Below, one piece after another: positions 14,916 through 23,266 of a stretch of DNA of 42,098 bases. Origin of the DNA: JADJPL01 sp964607915 (GTDB lineage Bacteria; Bacteroidota; Bacteroidia; Chitinophagales; Saprospiraceae); contig CAZSMU010000016.1 in assembly GCA_964607915.1 (NCBI GenBank), positions 1 to 42,098 on the forward strand, read 5' to 3'. Numbering within the stretch: the first letter of the stretch is position 1; every line of letters starts with the position of its first letter. A model generated the notes under the pieces. It had not been told where the DNA came from, searched no databases, and was given only the letters and a program-made list of their open reading frames with translations. A program made the position numbers and the translations under genes.

Positions 14916-17321
14916 ATGATTGCGTTATCCATCTTGCGCACCGTCTGGCGGGCTTTTTTCCCCTTGTGGGCATGGGCGGCACTTGCCGGGATGCTCTGGG
15001 GGCTTCGTGCGTATGTACTTGGACAGCACACCGCTTTTGGGCTCGAGGCATTGCTTGGGTCAGTCCCCTCCGCCTGGGGGTTGCTGCTGCTCATCGGTAC
15101 GGCAAGCATCGCTTTGTACCTGCTGTCTGAAACGCTGCTGCGCACTTTCCGCACAACGGTATCCCTGACTTATACAAAGCTGATCCTCTTTGGGCTTTTC
15201 GCCTGTTCTGCTTTTTTGCCCGGCCTTGCCCGTGGGTTGGGGGTTGAAGCCCCTCCCCTTGCCCTGCTCGCGTTTTCTTATCTCCTACTCTTCGACCTTT
15301 TTCTCGATTACCGCAGCAACAGCCTTACCTGGACAGTGGTATGGACACTCTTTTTTGCTGGGACGGCTACTGCCTTTACGCATACCTTTCAACTAGAGAA
15401 AGAAGCCGCGCTCCTGCGCAGCAGCGCCGGGGAAGCTATCCGCCTGCAACGCGTCCCGTCCGACGATCCTGGCAGTACCCGCGTCTATCGTCGCATTCTG
15501 TCTGAATCGGCAGCCTGGGCCAGCAGCAGCCCCCTTCGGTTGGCTCTGTACAAGCCCGACCAGGGCATAGAATCCTTCGGCGAAGGGCCCGGCATACCCT
15601 GGAACCGGCTGCAGAACTTGTTGCAAAAAAGAAAAGGCACGCCCGCCTCCTCCCTGAAGGCTGAATATTCCGGCATGTACAATGGGCGAATTGCCTACTA
15701 TGCTCTTCTGCCCTCGGGCATGCGCGTATATGCCGACCGTTCGTTGCCCGGATACCCCCAACTGCTTCCCAATTTTGCCCTTTTCTTTATCAGCATACTC
15801 CTGCTCAGCGCGCTGCTCGCGTGGACGTACAAGCGCTGGCGCTGGCCGGCCCCGGGTCTTTCCCTGCCGTTCAACTGGAATGTTCAGTTCAGAGGAAAGG
15901 TGCAGCGGATGGCCCTCGGCATTGCCATAGGCACCTTCTCCCTTTTCATCCTGATTGCCATTCCGTTTTTTCGCCAATACTCCATCCAGGACGCGGAAAA
16001 CCGAATTCTACGGCAGGCTGGCAGGGCGCGAGATGAACTGGGCCGACAACCGGTAGTCGCCGATAGCAAGGCCGCCGACAGCCTCCTGCTCCGGATTGCA
16101 CGGCAGTTCGATCTCGACCTGGACCTCTACGATGAAAAAGGGTACCTCCTCGCCTCTTCCGGAAGGGACATCTACCAGGCGAAGCTGCGGGCGGTAAGGC
16201 TTCCCGACGCTGTTGCAAAGCAACTCAAGGCCAGCAAAGCTCCTTATGTACTCCAAAACGAATACCTGCGGGGCCTCCCGGTACAAGTTTTATACCTGCC
16301 CGTTTCCAGGGCACCCTTGGAAAAGGCACCCTTTTTAAGCATCCCCTTTCAACATCCCTCCGAACGGCTGTCGGAAGGGCTGAAAAATTTTTTGGGTGCC
16401 ATGCTCATGGTTTCTATTTTCCTGCTCCTGCTTTCCGTCAGTGCAGCAATCTGGATAGCCAACCAACTCACGGAGCCCCTGGCAAATATCAGCGAGAACC
16501 TGCGCAGCTTCCGCATCGGAGAAAACCGACCCTTAACCTGGGAGAACGAAGAAGATGAAATCGGGGAACTCGTGCGGGCATACAATGCCGCCATCGAGCA
16601 AGTTGACGCCAGCGCGCGTCAATTACGGCAAAGCGAGCGGGAAAAAGCCTGGCGGGAAATGGCCAGACAGGTGGCCCATGAGATAAAAAACCCACTCACG
16701 CCGATGAAGCTCAGCATACAGTATCTGCTCCACGCCTACCAACGAGAGCCGGAACGCATCGGCACCCTGCTGCCCGACGCCGCGGCTACCCTTTCCGAAC
16801 AAGTGGACGGACTGGCGCGCATCGCCACCGAATTCTCCAACTTCGCCCAGATGCCGCAGGCGGAAAACCAGCCCGTACCCCTTGCCGAGGCTCTGTTGGT
16901 CTCCGTAGAGCTTTTTCGACAGGGCCAGAATACCTTGCACGTGGAACTACCCGAAGAGGAAATATGGGTCTTCGCCGATCGCCGCTTACTGGTGCGCGTG
17001 TTCAACAACCTGCTCCAAAACGCCTTCCAGGCCATCCCCCCGGAGCGGATACCCGACATACAAGTACAGCTCGACACCGTCGGCCCTACGGCCCGCATCC
17101 GCTTCCGCGACAACGGGACGGGCATTCCGGAGGCCATTCAGGAAAGCGTTTTTTACCCCAATTTCACCACCAAATCCTCCGGTATGGGGCTGGGGTTGGC
17201 GATATGCCGCAACATCATCCTACAGGCAGGCGGGAGCATATATTTTCGGACTATTGAAAATCAGGGAACTGAATTTTTCATAGAACTCCCATTGCACCAG
17301 GTAACATATCCAATCGGCTAA
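14916..17321 (+). CDS. membrane sensor histidine kinase, NtrY-like
   Basis: The 801-residue protein begins with several hydrophobic segments (roughly residues 5-160). A periplasmic/extracellular stretch, another membrane pair flanking a second sensor region (about 310-330 and 490-515), and a HAMP-like linker follow. The kinase core has the H-box RQVAHEIKNPLTPMKLS (His588), the N-box NNLLQNAFQAI (from Asn697), the G1 box DNGTG (732-736) and the G2 box GMGLGLA (756-762). HEIKNPLTPMKLS is typical of the NtrY-like subgroup. The start at 14916 is chosen over a longer frame from 14709, which would run through rnpB. No response regulator gene is adjacent, so the signal and partner are unknown. Confidence 0.93.
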   Translation: MIALSILRTVWRAFFPLWAWAALAGMLWGLRAYVLGQHTAFGLEALLGSVPSAWGLLLLIGTASIALYLLSETLLRTFRTTVSLTYTKLILFGLFACSAFLPGLARGLGVEAPPLALLAFSYLLLFDLFLDYRSNSLTWTVVWTLFFAGTATAFTHTFQLEKEAALLRSSAGEAIRLQRVPSDDPGSTRVYRRILSESAAWASSSPLRLALYKPDQGIESFGEGPGIPWNRLQNLLQKRKGTPASSLKAEYSGMYNGRIAYYALLPSGMRVYADRSLPGYPQLLPNFALFFISILLLSALLAWTYKRWRWPAPGLSLPFNWNVQFRGKVQRMALGIAIGTFSLFILIAIPFFRQYSIQDAENRILRQAGRARDELGRQPVVADSKAADSLLLRIARQFDLDLDLYDEKGYLLASSGRDIYQAKLRAVRLPDAVAKQLKASKAPYVLQNEYLRGLPVQVLYLPVSRAPLEKAPFLSIPFQHPSERLSEGLKNFLGAMLMVSIFLLLLSVSAAIWIANQLTEPLANISENLRSFRIGENRPLTWENEEDEIGELVRAYNAAIEQVDASARQLRQSEREKAWREMARQVAHEIKNPLTPMKLSIQYLLHAYQREPERIGTLLPDAAATLSEQVDGLARIATEFSNFAQMPQAENQPVPLAEALLVSVELFRQGQNTLHVELPEEEIWVFADRRLLVRVFNNLLQNAFQAIPPERIPDIQVQLDTVGPTARIRFRDNGTGIPEAIQESVFYPNFTTKSSGMGLGLAICRNIILQAGGSIYFRTIENQGTEFFIELPLHQVTYPIG

Positions 17322-17327
17322 AAAACC

Positions 17328-17335
17328 TATTTTCG
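17328..17335 (+). promoter_or_regulatory. possible -7 box of the carotenoid operon
   Basis: TATTTTCG followed by CA matches the Bacteroidota -7 variant and lies 30 bp before the ATG at 17366. No clear -33 element is present. Confidence 0.4.
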
Positions 17336-17365
17336 CAATCTTTGTTGTAATCTCTCTGATATCAG

Positions 17366-18877
17366 ATGTATACGCTTACGCCTGTCACACAAAAACAGAA
17401 AGGTTTGAAAATAGGAATTATCGGCGCCGGCATAGGGGGGCTGGCCACTGCCGCCCGCCTCGCTGCCCGCGGATTTGAAGTTGAAGTCTTTGAAGCCAAC
17501 GCCTATCCCGGGGGCAAGCTCTCGCAATTCACCCTGGGCGGGTACCGCTTTGACGCTGGGCCCTCTTTGTTTACCATGCCCCGGTACGTCGAAGAAATAT
17601 TTGAGGCAGCAGGCGAACGAGTGGAGTCGCATTTTCAATACGAGCGCCTGGACACCCTTTGCAACTATTTCTGGGACGACGGGGTGCGCCTGTCAGCACC
17701 TGCCGATAAGGCCCGCTTCGCCCTGCAGGTCGAGCAAACCTTTCAAGTCCCTGCCCGGCAAGTACTGCGCCTCCTGGACGATAGTGCGTACAAATACGAG
17801 CTCACCGGGCGGATATTTCTCGAAAAATCCCTGCACCTGCCTGAAACCTGGCTTTCCTGGAAAGTAGCCAAAGCCATGCTCCAAATCCCGGCGCTGGATC
17901 TCTTCCGCTCTATGAATGCGGTCAACGAGCGCTACCTCCAGCACCCCAGGATGGTGCAGTTATTCAACCGCTACGCCACGTACAACGGCTCCAGCCCTTA
18001 TAGAACGCCGGGGCTGCTCACCATTATCCCCCATTTTGAATACCATATCGGCGCCTTTTATCCCCGAGGCGGCATGTATGCCATAAGTACCAGTATCTTC
18101 GAGTTGGCCAGGCGCAAAGGAGCCACCTTCCATTTCAACAGCCCTGTGACGCGCATAGAGGTAAAAAACGGACGTGCGACCGGGCTGGAAGTAAACGGAA
18201 CGCACCGCCCCTTCGATGCCATTGTGAGCAATATGGACATCTTTTTTACCTACAGCAAACTGCTCCCGGATCAGCCCAGGCCCGAGCGGACTCTGCGGCA
18301 GGAGAAATCTACGTCTGCCCTCATTTTCTACTGGGGCGTAAAGCGCCCGTTCCCCGAACTAGATATGCACAATATCTTTTTCAGCGGCGACTACCGCCAC
18401 GAGTTCGCGTGTATGTCCCGCGGGGAAGTCGGCGATGATCCTACCGTTTACGTCAATATCACTTCAAAATACACCCCTGGAGACGCCCCTGACGGATGTG
18501 AGAACTGGTTTGTCATGATCAATGTGCCCTACAACTCCGGTCAGGACTGGGATTCGATCATTGCGCGGTGCCGACGCAATGCCATTGCAAAGCTGAGCCG
18601 TGCCCTCAACGTGGATTTAGGTACTTTAATCGAATGTGAGGACATCCTGGATCCGCGGACCATCGAGAGCAGGACCTCTTCGCACCTTGGTGCGCTCTAC
18701 GGGACCAGTTCAAACAACCGGATGGCTGCTTTCCTGCGGCACCCCAATTTCTCCTCCCGCATCCGGGACCTGTATTTCTGTGGAGGCAGCGCCCATCCCG
18801 GGGGCGGGATTCCCCTGTGCCTGCTGTCGGCCAGATTGACCGATTCCTTCATCGCCAGAAAGTACCCGGCCTCATGA
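17366..18877 (+). CDS. carotenoid desaturase, CrtI/CrtD family
   Basis: The 503-residue flavoprotein has the N-terminal dinucleotide fold KIGIIGAGIGGLATAARLA (GxGxxG at residues 20-25) and the acidic end FEAN near 42-45, followed by YPGGKLSQF. The C-terminal CrtI-family signature is YFCGGSAHPGGGIPLCLLSARL. The family desaturates carotenoid backbones: CrtI converts phytoene to lycopene, and CrtD adds a 3',4' double bond to 1'-hydroxylated carotenes. Linkage to a CruF-type hydratase favours CrtD, but sequence by eye cannot separate the two, so no symbol is given. Its stop overlaps the next start (ATGA at 18874-18877), showing an operon. Confidence 0.88.
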   Translation: MYTLTPVTQKQKGLKIGIIGAGIGGLATAARLAARGFEVEVFEANAYPGGKLSQFTLGGYRFDAGPSLFTMPRYVEEIFEAAGERVESHFQYERLDTLCNYFWDDGVRLSAPADKARFALQVEQTFQVPARQVLRLLDDSAYKYELTGRIFLEKSLHLPETWLSWKVAKAMLQIPALDLFRSMNAVNERYLQHPRMVQLFNRYATYNGSSPYRTPGLLTIIPHFEYHIGAFYPRGGMYAISTSIFELARRKGATFHFNSPVTRIEVKNGRATGLEVNGTHRPFDAIVSNMDIFFTYSKLLPDQPRPERTLRQEKSTSALIFYWGVKRPFPELDMHNIFFSGDYRHEFACMSRGEVGDDPTVYVNITSKYTPGDAPDGCENWFVMINVPYNSGQDWDSIIARCRRNAIAKLSRALNVDLGTLIECEDILDPRTIESRTSSHLGALYGTSSNNRMAAFLRHPNFSSRIRDLYFCGGSAHPGGGIPLCLLSARLTDSFIARKYPAS

Positions 18878-19518
18878 ACTCCTTTATCAAAGCTGTCCTG
18901 CAGACCCCTGAAAGGAAAGCCATCGCTGTTTTAGCCCTCTTGTACACCGTAGGCGTAGCGGGCGTCCTGCTGCCGATACACCCTGAGTTTATGCGGCTCA
19001 CGCCCCTCAACCTGCTTGTTTCCACGGGTATCCTGCTCTGGTTTCAGCCCGGACAGGGCCGCAGGCTCTACCTTTTCGTGGTCCTTTGCTATTTGAGCGG
19101 CTTTCTTGCCGAGCTGTACGGCATACAGACCGGTCGCTTATTTGGGCATTATGCGTACGGGGAAGTGTTGGGTCCCAAACTCTGGGGCACCCCTTTGATG
19201 ATTGGCATAAACTGGGTCCTGGTGACCCTTTCGGCGGCGGCGTTTGTCCACTTGCTCGCCCCTGGGACTCCGGCCGGACTACAGGCATTGCTATCTGCCC
19301 TGGCCATGGTAATGCTCGATGTACTCATAGAACCCGATGCCATGCAGTACGGCATGTGGTCCTGGGAGAACAATCAAGTGCCCCTCAAGAACTACTTTGG
19401 CTGGTTTGCCGTATCTTTGCCTCTACAAATACTCTTTGCCCTTTGGGTACGGAACAGCAAAAACATTGTGGCGGCCGCATTGTTTATGCTTCAAGTTTTG
19501 TTTTTTCTCTTCATTTGA
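18874..19518 (+). CDS. cruF: CruF-type carotenoid 1,2-hydratase (DUF422 family)
   Basis: The 214-residue integral membrane protein has about six to seven hydrophobic helices. Its conserved core is SGFLAELYGIQTGRLFGHYAYGEVLGPKLWGTPLMIGINW. A second conserved block, VMLDVLIEPDAMQYGMWSWEN, follows. These blocks mark the CruF/DUF422 carotenoid family, whose members hydrate the terminal double bond of acyclic carotene ends. The ATG at 18874 overlaps the desaturase stop by four bases and is preferred over an earlier in-frame ATG at 18817. CrtZ follows after 18 bp. Products such as saproxanthin or flexixanthin relatives would need this activity. Confidence 0.82.
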   Translation: MNSFIKAVLQTPERKAIAVLALLYTVGVAGVLLPIHPEFMRLTPLNLLVSTGILLWFQPGQGRRLYLFVVLCYLSGFLAELYGIQTGRLFGHYAYGEVLGPKLWGTPLMIGINWVLVTLSAAAFVHLLAPGTPAGLQALLSALAMVMLDVLIEPDAMQYGMWSWENNQVPLKNYFGWFAVSLPLQILFALWVRNSKNIVAAALFMLQVLFFLFI

Positions 19519-19536
19519 CGCATCAACTTTCGATCC

Positions 19537-20016
19537 ATGTCTTATGTGATTTACACCTGCATCGTTCTCCTGACCATCCTCGGGATGGAATTCGTGGCCT
19601 GGCTCGCGCATAAGTACCTTATGCACGGATGGTTATGGTCATGGCACGAAGACCACCACAAGCCCCACCATGAAAAACATGGCTTTTTTGAACGAAACGA
19701 CCTTTTTTTCCTGGTATTTGCCATCCCCAGCGCCCTGTCGTATATCATAGGACTTTCCACACCACAGTTTTGGCTTCTCTTCGTAGGGATTGGCATTTCG
19801 ATTTACGGGTTGATCTATTTCCTGATCCACGACGTATATATCCACCGCCGCTTCAAGTGGTTCCGGCAGTTGGATTCGACCTATTCCAGGGCTATCCTGC
19901 GGGCACATGGTGCCCATCACTCCAAGACGGGAAAAGAAGACGGCGTCAGTTTCGGCCTGCTCATCGTACACCCCCGATATTTCGGCAAACGGAAAGACTG
20001 GGCGGCAGAGCAATAG
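19537..20016 (+). CDS. crtZ: beta-carotene 3-hydroxylase
   Basis: CrtZ adds the 3-hydroxyl group to beta-ionone rings using oxygen and a di-iron centre. The 159-residue membrane protein shows all four histidine motifs of the family: HKYLMH (25-30), HEDHH (37-41), HDVYIH (98-103) and HGAHH (124-128). Hydrophobic segments precede the first and lie between the second and third motifs. Length is typical of bacterial CrtZ. It is the third gene of the carotenoid operon, 18 bp behind the CruF-type gene. Confidence 0.93.
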   Translation: MSYVIYTCIVLLTILGMEFVAWLAHKYLMHGWLWSWHEDHHKPHHEKHGFFERNDLFFLVFAIPSALSYIIGLSTPQFWLLFVGIGISIYGLIYFLIHDVYIHRRFKWFRQLDSTYSRAILRAHGAHHSKTGKEDGVSFGLLIVHPRYFGKRKDWAAEQ

Positions 20017-20113
20017 AATCCAGAAAAAACATACTCCCTTGGCTGCACCGAACCAAAAATTGATCTCCAACCTGGGGCAGGCATTCCGGACTGACTTACC
20101 CGACCTCGGGTCA

Positions 20114-20617
20114 ATGGATGAATACCTGGACTGGATGATTCCCAAGATTCGTCCCCGCAGTGAAGATCTTCACGAAGAAGAGCACTTCACAGGCAGGGCG
20201 TGGATGGAATTTCGCGATACCGACAAGTTTCACGACAGCGTCCTTCACTTCTTTAATCCCGGGGGCGAGTACCTCATATCGGTGAACGGCGATGTATCAG
20301 CTGGCCACTGGCGCATCCTGGAGCAGCCTAACAAATTTCTTTTAGAGCACAAGGAGCGCGACTCTGAGGCTGAGCTTTTTGATTTGGCGTATATGGACCG
20401 GAGCTTCTTTATTCTGAAAAAGCACGGAGATCACCTGCACAGCAATCGCGCTAAGTATTTTGTATTGGCACACGAACCCTTAGCCAAGCGCCTGGAGTGG
20501 ATAGATTTGATGGAATTGATGTACGACACCTACCGCAGCAACAACCAGGTTTACCTGTTTGTTGCTGCGGTAGTGCTGTTGAGTATTGTTCTGATCCTGC
20601 TGTTATCTTTTTCCTAG
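20114..20617 (+). CDS. unknown protein with C-terminal membrane anchor, end of carotenoid operon
   Basis: I do not recognise this 167-residue protein. It begins MDEYLDWMIPKIRPRSEDLHEE. The middle looks beta-rich (YLISVNGDVSAGHWRILE, FLLEHKERDSE, YMDRSFFILKKHGD) and recalls small lipocalin-like or card-like Bacteroidota domains. A single C-terminal transmembrane helix (VYLFVAAVVLLSIVLILLL) ends the protein, suggesting a tail-anchored cytosolic domain. The ATG at 20114 is used; TTG codons at 20039 or 20060 are possible and would add 18-25 residues similar in style to the rest. It lies 97 bp after crtZ and overlaps the convergent sucD by 15 bp. A role in pigment localisation is only a guess from position. 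Confidence 0.7.
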   Translation: MDEYLDWMIPKIRPRSEDLHEEEHFTGRAWMEFRDTDKFHDSVLHFFNPGGEYLISVNGDVSAGHWRILEQPNKFLLEHKERDSEAELFDLAYMDRSFFILKKHGDHLHSNRAKYFVLAHEPLAKRLEWIDLMELMYDTYRSNNQVYLFVAAVVLLSIVLILLLSFS

Positions 20618-21478
20618 TGCTTCCAGCATGGTCACCCCTATCCGGGCCGGGGATTGCACGACATGGAGGCCGCAAGCGTCCATGATGCGCATTTTCGCCT
20701 CTGCCGTATCGTCGGCGCCACCGATAATAGCCCCTGCGTGGCCCATTTTCCGGCCTTTCGGGGCTGTCTGGCCTGCGATGAACCCGACCACTGGTTTGGT
20801 GCCGAACGCCTGGATGTAGTGAGCTGCTTCTGCCTCCATGCCGCCCCCGATTTCGCCAATCATGATAATCCCCTCTGTTTCAGGGTCATTCATCAATAGC
20901 TCGACTGCTTCTTTGGTAGAAGTTCCCACGATGGGGTCGCCACCAATCCCGATGCAGGTAGATTGTCCCAAGCCTGCGCGGGTGATTTGATCTACGGCTT
21001 CATACGTAAGCGTGCCCGAGCGGGAAACGATGCCGATTGTACCTTTGCGGTGGATGAAGCCCGGCATAATGCCGCATTTTGCTTCTTCCGGCGTAATCAC
21101 GCCGGGGCAGTTGGGTCCGATCAGGCGGCAGTTGCGGCCCTGGAGATAGGCTTTCGCTTTGACCATATCCTGGACGGGGATGCCTTCCGTGATACAGATA
21201 ATAACTTTGATACCGGCGTCGGCCGCTTCCATAATGGCGTCGGCTGCAAAAAACGGAGGCACAAAAATGACGGACGTGTCTGCCCCTGCTTGCTCAACGG
21301 CATGTTGGACCGTATTGAAAACCGGGCAATCCAGGTGCGTAGTACCTCCTTTTCCCGGGGTTACCCCTCCCACTACATTAGTGCCGTATTCCAGCATTTG
21401 CGTGGCGTGGAACGTACCCTCTTTACCTGTGAACCCCTGTACAATGACGCGGGAGAACTTATTGACGAGAACTGACAT
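20603..21478 (-). CDS. sucD: succinyl-CoA synthetase alpha subunit
   Basis: SucD, with the beta subunit SucC (not in this window), interconverts succinyl-CoA and succinate with nucleotide triphosphate formation in the citric acid cycle. The 291-residue protein has the CoA-binding GFTGKEGTFHATQM region (15-28) and VGGVTPGKGG. RLIGPNCPG is at 118-126, and the active-site phosphohistidine is in GHAGAIIGG (His247). The start MSVLVNKFS matches the usual bacterial N-terminus. A TACTTTCC -7-like box ends only 3 bp before the ATG, hinting at a nearly leaderless transcript. It is separated from divIC by 136 bp holding an inverted-repeat element. Confidence 0.95.
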   Translation of the reverse strand: MSVLVNKFSRVIVQGFTGKEGTFHATQMLEYGTNVVGGVTPGKGGTTHLDCPVFNTVQHAVEQAGADTSVIFVPPFFAADAIMEAADAGIKVIICITEGIPVQDMVKAKAYLQGRNCRLIGPNCPGVITPEEAKCGIMPGFIHRKGTIGIVSRSGTLTYEAVDQITRAGLGQSTCIGIGGDPIVGTSTKEAVELLMNDPETEGIIMIGEIGGGMEAEAAHYIQAFGTKPVVGFIAGQTAPKGRKMGHAGAIIGGADDTAEAKMRIMDACGLHVVQSPARIGVTMLEALGKR

Positions 21479-21544
21479 GACGGAAAGTAGATATGGTTCT
21501 TATGATAATTACAACAGCATCGAAGGGAAGAAGGCGTGTCTGGT

Positions 21545-21620
21545 TCACTTACTGCGAGGAAATCCTTGAGGAGTCAAAAGAGACTTTTTATCCCGCTGAC
21601 CCTTTGCATAAGGTCTAATC
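21545..21620. repeat. short inverted-repeat element between sucD and divIC (copy 6)
   Basis: The left end CACTTACTGCGAGG (from 21546) continues with AAATCCTTGAGGAGTCAAAAG, matching the right half of the copy at 14221-14386. The right end on the reverse strand, ATTAGACCTTATGC and AAAGGGTCAGCG, matches that copy's left half. The TAG inside ATTAGACC is the stop codon of the divIC-like gene (21617-21615). At about 75 bp it resembles copy 1 in size. Confidence 0.55.
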
Positions 21621-21920
21621 ATTTTCTTCGATAATAAAGACGTCTTCCCCCTGTTTTTTCATGTAATAGCGTTCGCGAGCGAATCTTTCCCCGTTTGTTT
21701 CCAGGTTTTGCCGGTCGCGTTCCGCTTGTTCGATTTTTTCAAAGTAGTAGGCTTTTTCCTGTTCCAGCTTATTGACGGTGCGTTGCAGACGCCACTGGGT
21801 GACGAAGTCGTGTTTATCTATCAGCAGCATCCAAAAGGCGAAGAACACGAGGACGAGGGCATAGCGGTTGCGCAGTGGGCGCGGTGCCAGTTCCAGCAGT
21901 GGTTGAAAAAGCCTGTTCAT
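21615..21920 (-). CDS. FtsB/DivIC-like septum formation initiator
   Basis: The 101-residue protein has a short basic N-terminus and one transmembrane helix (about 20-36, YALVLVFFAFWMLLI). A periplasmic coiled coil (about 40-75, with regularly spaced Leu/Glu) follows, then a conserved tail ARERYYMKKQGEDVFIIEE. This is the DivIC/FtsB layout; such proteins join FtsL and FtsQ in the divisome. It lies 24 bp after eno. A TAACTTTG box at the end of eno may give it its own promoter. Its stop codon falls within an inverted-repeat arm. Confidence 0.87.
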   Translation of the reverse strand: MNRLFQPLLELAPRPLRNRYALVLVFFAFWMLLIDKHDFVTQWRLQRTVNKLEQEKAYYFEKIEQAERDRQNLETNGERFARERYYMKKQGEDVFIIEEND

Positions 21921-21939
21921 ACGCTATGAGGGTTTTCCC

Positions 21940-21947
21940 CAAAGTTA
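21940..21947 (-). promoter_or_regulatory. possible -7 box for the divIC-like gene
   Basis: The reverse strand reads TAACTTTG, a full match to TAnnTTTG, overlapping the eno stop codon and 20 bp before the divIC-like ATG. No good -33 box is present. Confidence 0.35.
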
Positions 21948-23237
21948 CGCTTTTTTGCGAAAGATGCCCCAACCCGGGTAAAACGCCGCTTCGTCGAGTT
22001 CTTCTTCGATGCGCAGCAGTTGGTTGTACTTAGCGATCCGGTCGGAGCGCGAGAGCGAGCCCGTTTTGATTTGGCCGGTATTCAGGGCTACAGCGAGGTC
22101 GGCGATGGTCGTATCTTCCGTTTCGCCCGAGCGATGGCTCATCACGGACGAATAGCTGTTGCGCGTAGCCAGTTGAACCGCTTCGATGGTCTCCGTGAGT
22201 GTACCGATCTGATTGACTTTTACCAGGATGGAGTTTGCTGCATTGCGTTCAATCCCCTTTTGTAAACGCTTGGTATTCGTCACGAAGAAGTCGTCGCCGA
22301 CCAGCTGGATTTTGCTGCCGAGTGTTTTGGTCAGTTCGATCCAACCGTCCCAGTCGTCTTCGGCCAGGCCATCTTCGATAGAGTAGATGGGATATTTCTG
22401 TGTCCACTCCTTCCAGAAGTTGACCATTTCGGACGGCGTCAGTTTTGCGCCATTTGACTTTTTAAAATGATATACCCCTTCCTCTTCCAGGAAGAATTCT
22501 GAAGATGCAGCGTCCATAGCGAGCACGATATCTTCACCTGGGCGGTAGCCAGCCACTTCGATAGCCTGCAATACCGTTTCCACTGCCTCCTCATTGGATT
22601 TGATGTTGGGGGCAAAGCCGCCCTCATCTCCTACATTTGTGGAATACCCTTTCTTTTTCAGGACACTTTTCAGGTGGTGGAACACCTCGGCACCCATACG
22701 CAGGCCCTCTGAAAACGTTTCCGCACCGACCGGCATAATCATGAATTCCTGAAAATCAATACTATTATCTGCATGAGAGCCCCCATTCAGGATGTTCATC
22801 ATAGGTACGGGCAAGGTAGAAGCGTGTACCCCGCCGAGGTAGCGGTAAAGGGGGAGGCCGGCCTCTTCGGCGGCGGCCTTAGCTACGGCGAGGGAAACCC
22901 CGAGTATGGCATTAGCCCCCAGCTTAGACTTATTTTCTGTGCCGTCCAGCTCGATCATAAGGCGGTCAATAGCGACCTGGTCGAACACGTCCGTATCGAT
23001 CAACTCATCGGCAATTTCCTCGATCACATTATCTACTGCGCGCAGGACGCCCTTTCCCAGGTACTGAGACGCGTCGCCGTCGCGCAGTTCCACCGCTTCG
23101 TGTTTTCCGGTAGAAGCACCGGAGGGCACGGCTGCGCGGCCAAAAGCGCCTTCTTCCGTAATGACTTCGACCTCTACAGTCGGGTTGCCCCTCGAGTCGA
23201 GGATTTGCCTTGCATGAACATCTATGATTGAACTCAT
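21945..23237 (-). CDS. eno: enolase
   Basis: Enolase converts 2-phosphoglycerate to phosphoenolpyruvate in glycolysis. The 430-residue protein carries the family's catalytic and metal residues in context: FQEF (Glu164), VGDEGGFAP (Glu205), MDAASSEF (Asp242), SIEDGLAEDDW (Glu288), VGDDFFVTN (Asp315), LVKVNQIGT (Lys340), SHRSGETEDT and IKTGSLSRSDR (Lys391). Length is standard. It follows carA by 29 bp in the rplQ-carA-eno order conserved in Bacteroidota, so co-transcription with carA is likely. Confidence 0.98.
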   Translation of the reverse strand: MSSIIDVHARQILDSRGNPTVEVEVITEEGAFGRAAVPSGASTGKHEAVELRDGDASQYLGKGVLRAVDNVIEEIADELIDTDVFDQVAIDRLMIELDGTENKSKLGANAILGVSLAVAKAAAEEAGLPLYRYLGGVHASTLPVPMMNILNGGSHADNSIDFQEFMIMPVGAETFSEGLRMGAEVFHHLKSVLKKKGYSTNVGDEGGFAPNIKSNEEAVETVLQAIEVAGYRPGEDIVLAMDAASSEFFLEEEGVYHFKKSNGAKLTPSEMVNFWKEWTQKYPIYSIEDGLAEDDWDGWIELTKTLGSKIQLVGDDFFVTNTKRLQKGIERNAANSILVKVNQIGTLTETIEAVQLATRNSYSSVMSHRSGETEDTTIADLAVALNTGQIKTGSLSRSDRIAKYNQLLRIEEELDEAAFYPGWGIFRKKA

Positions 23238-23266
23238 GGCAGTCGGGATATTTTTGGTTTAAAAAA

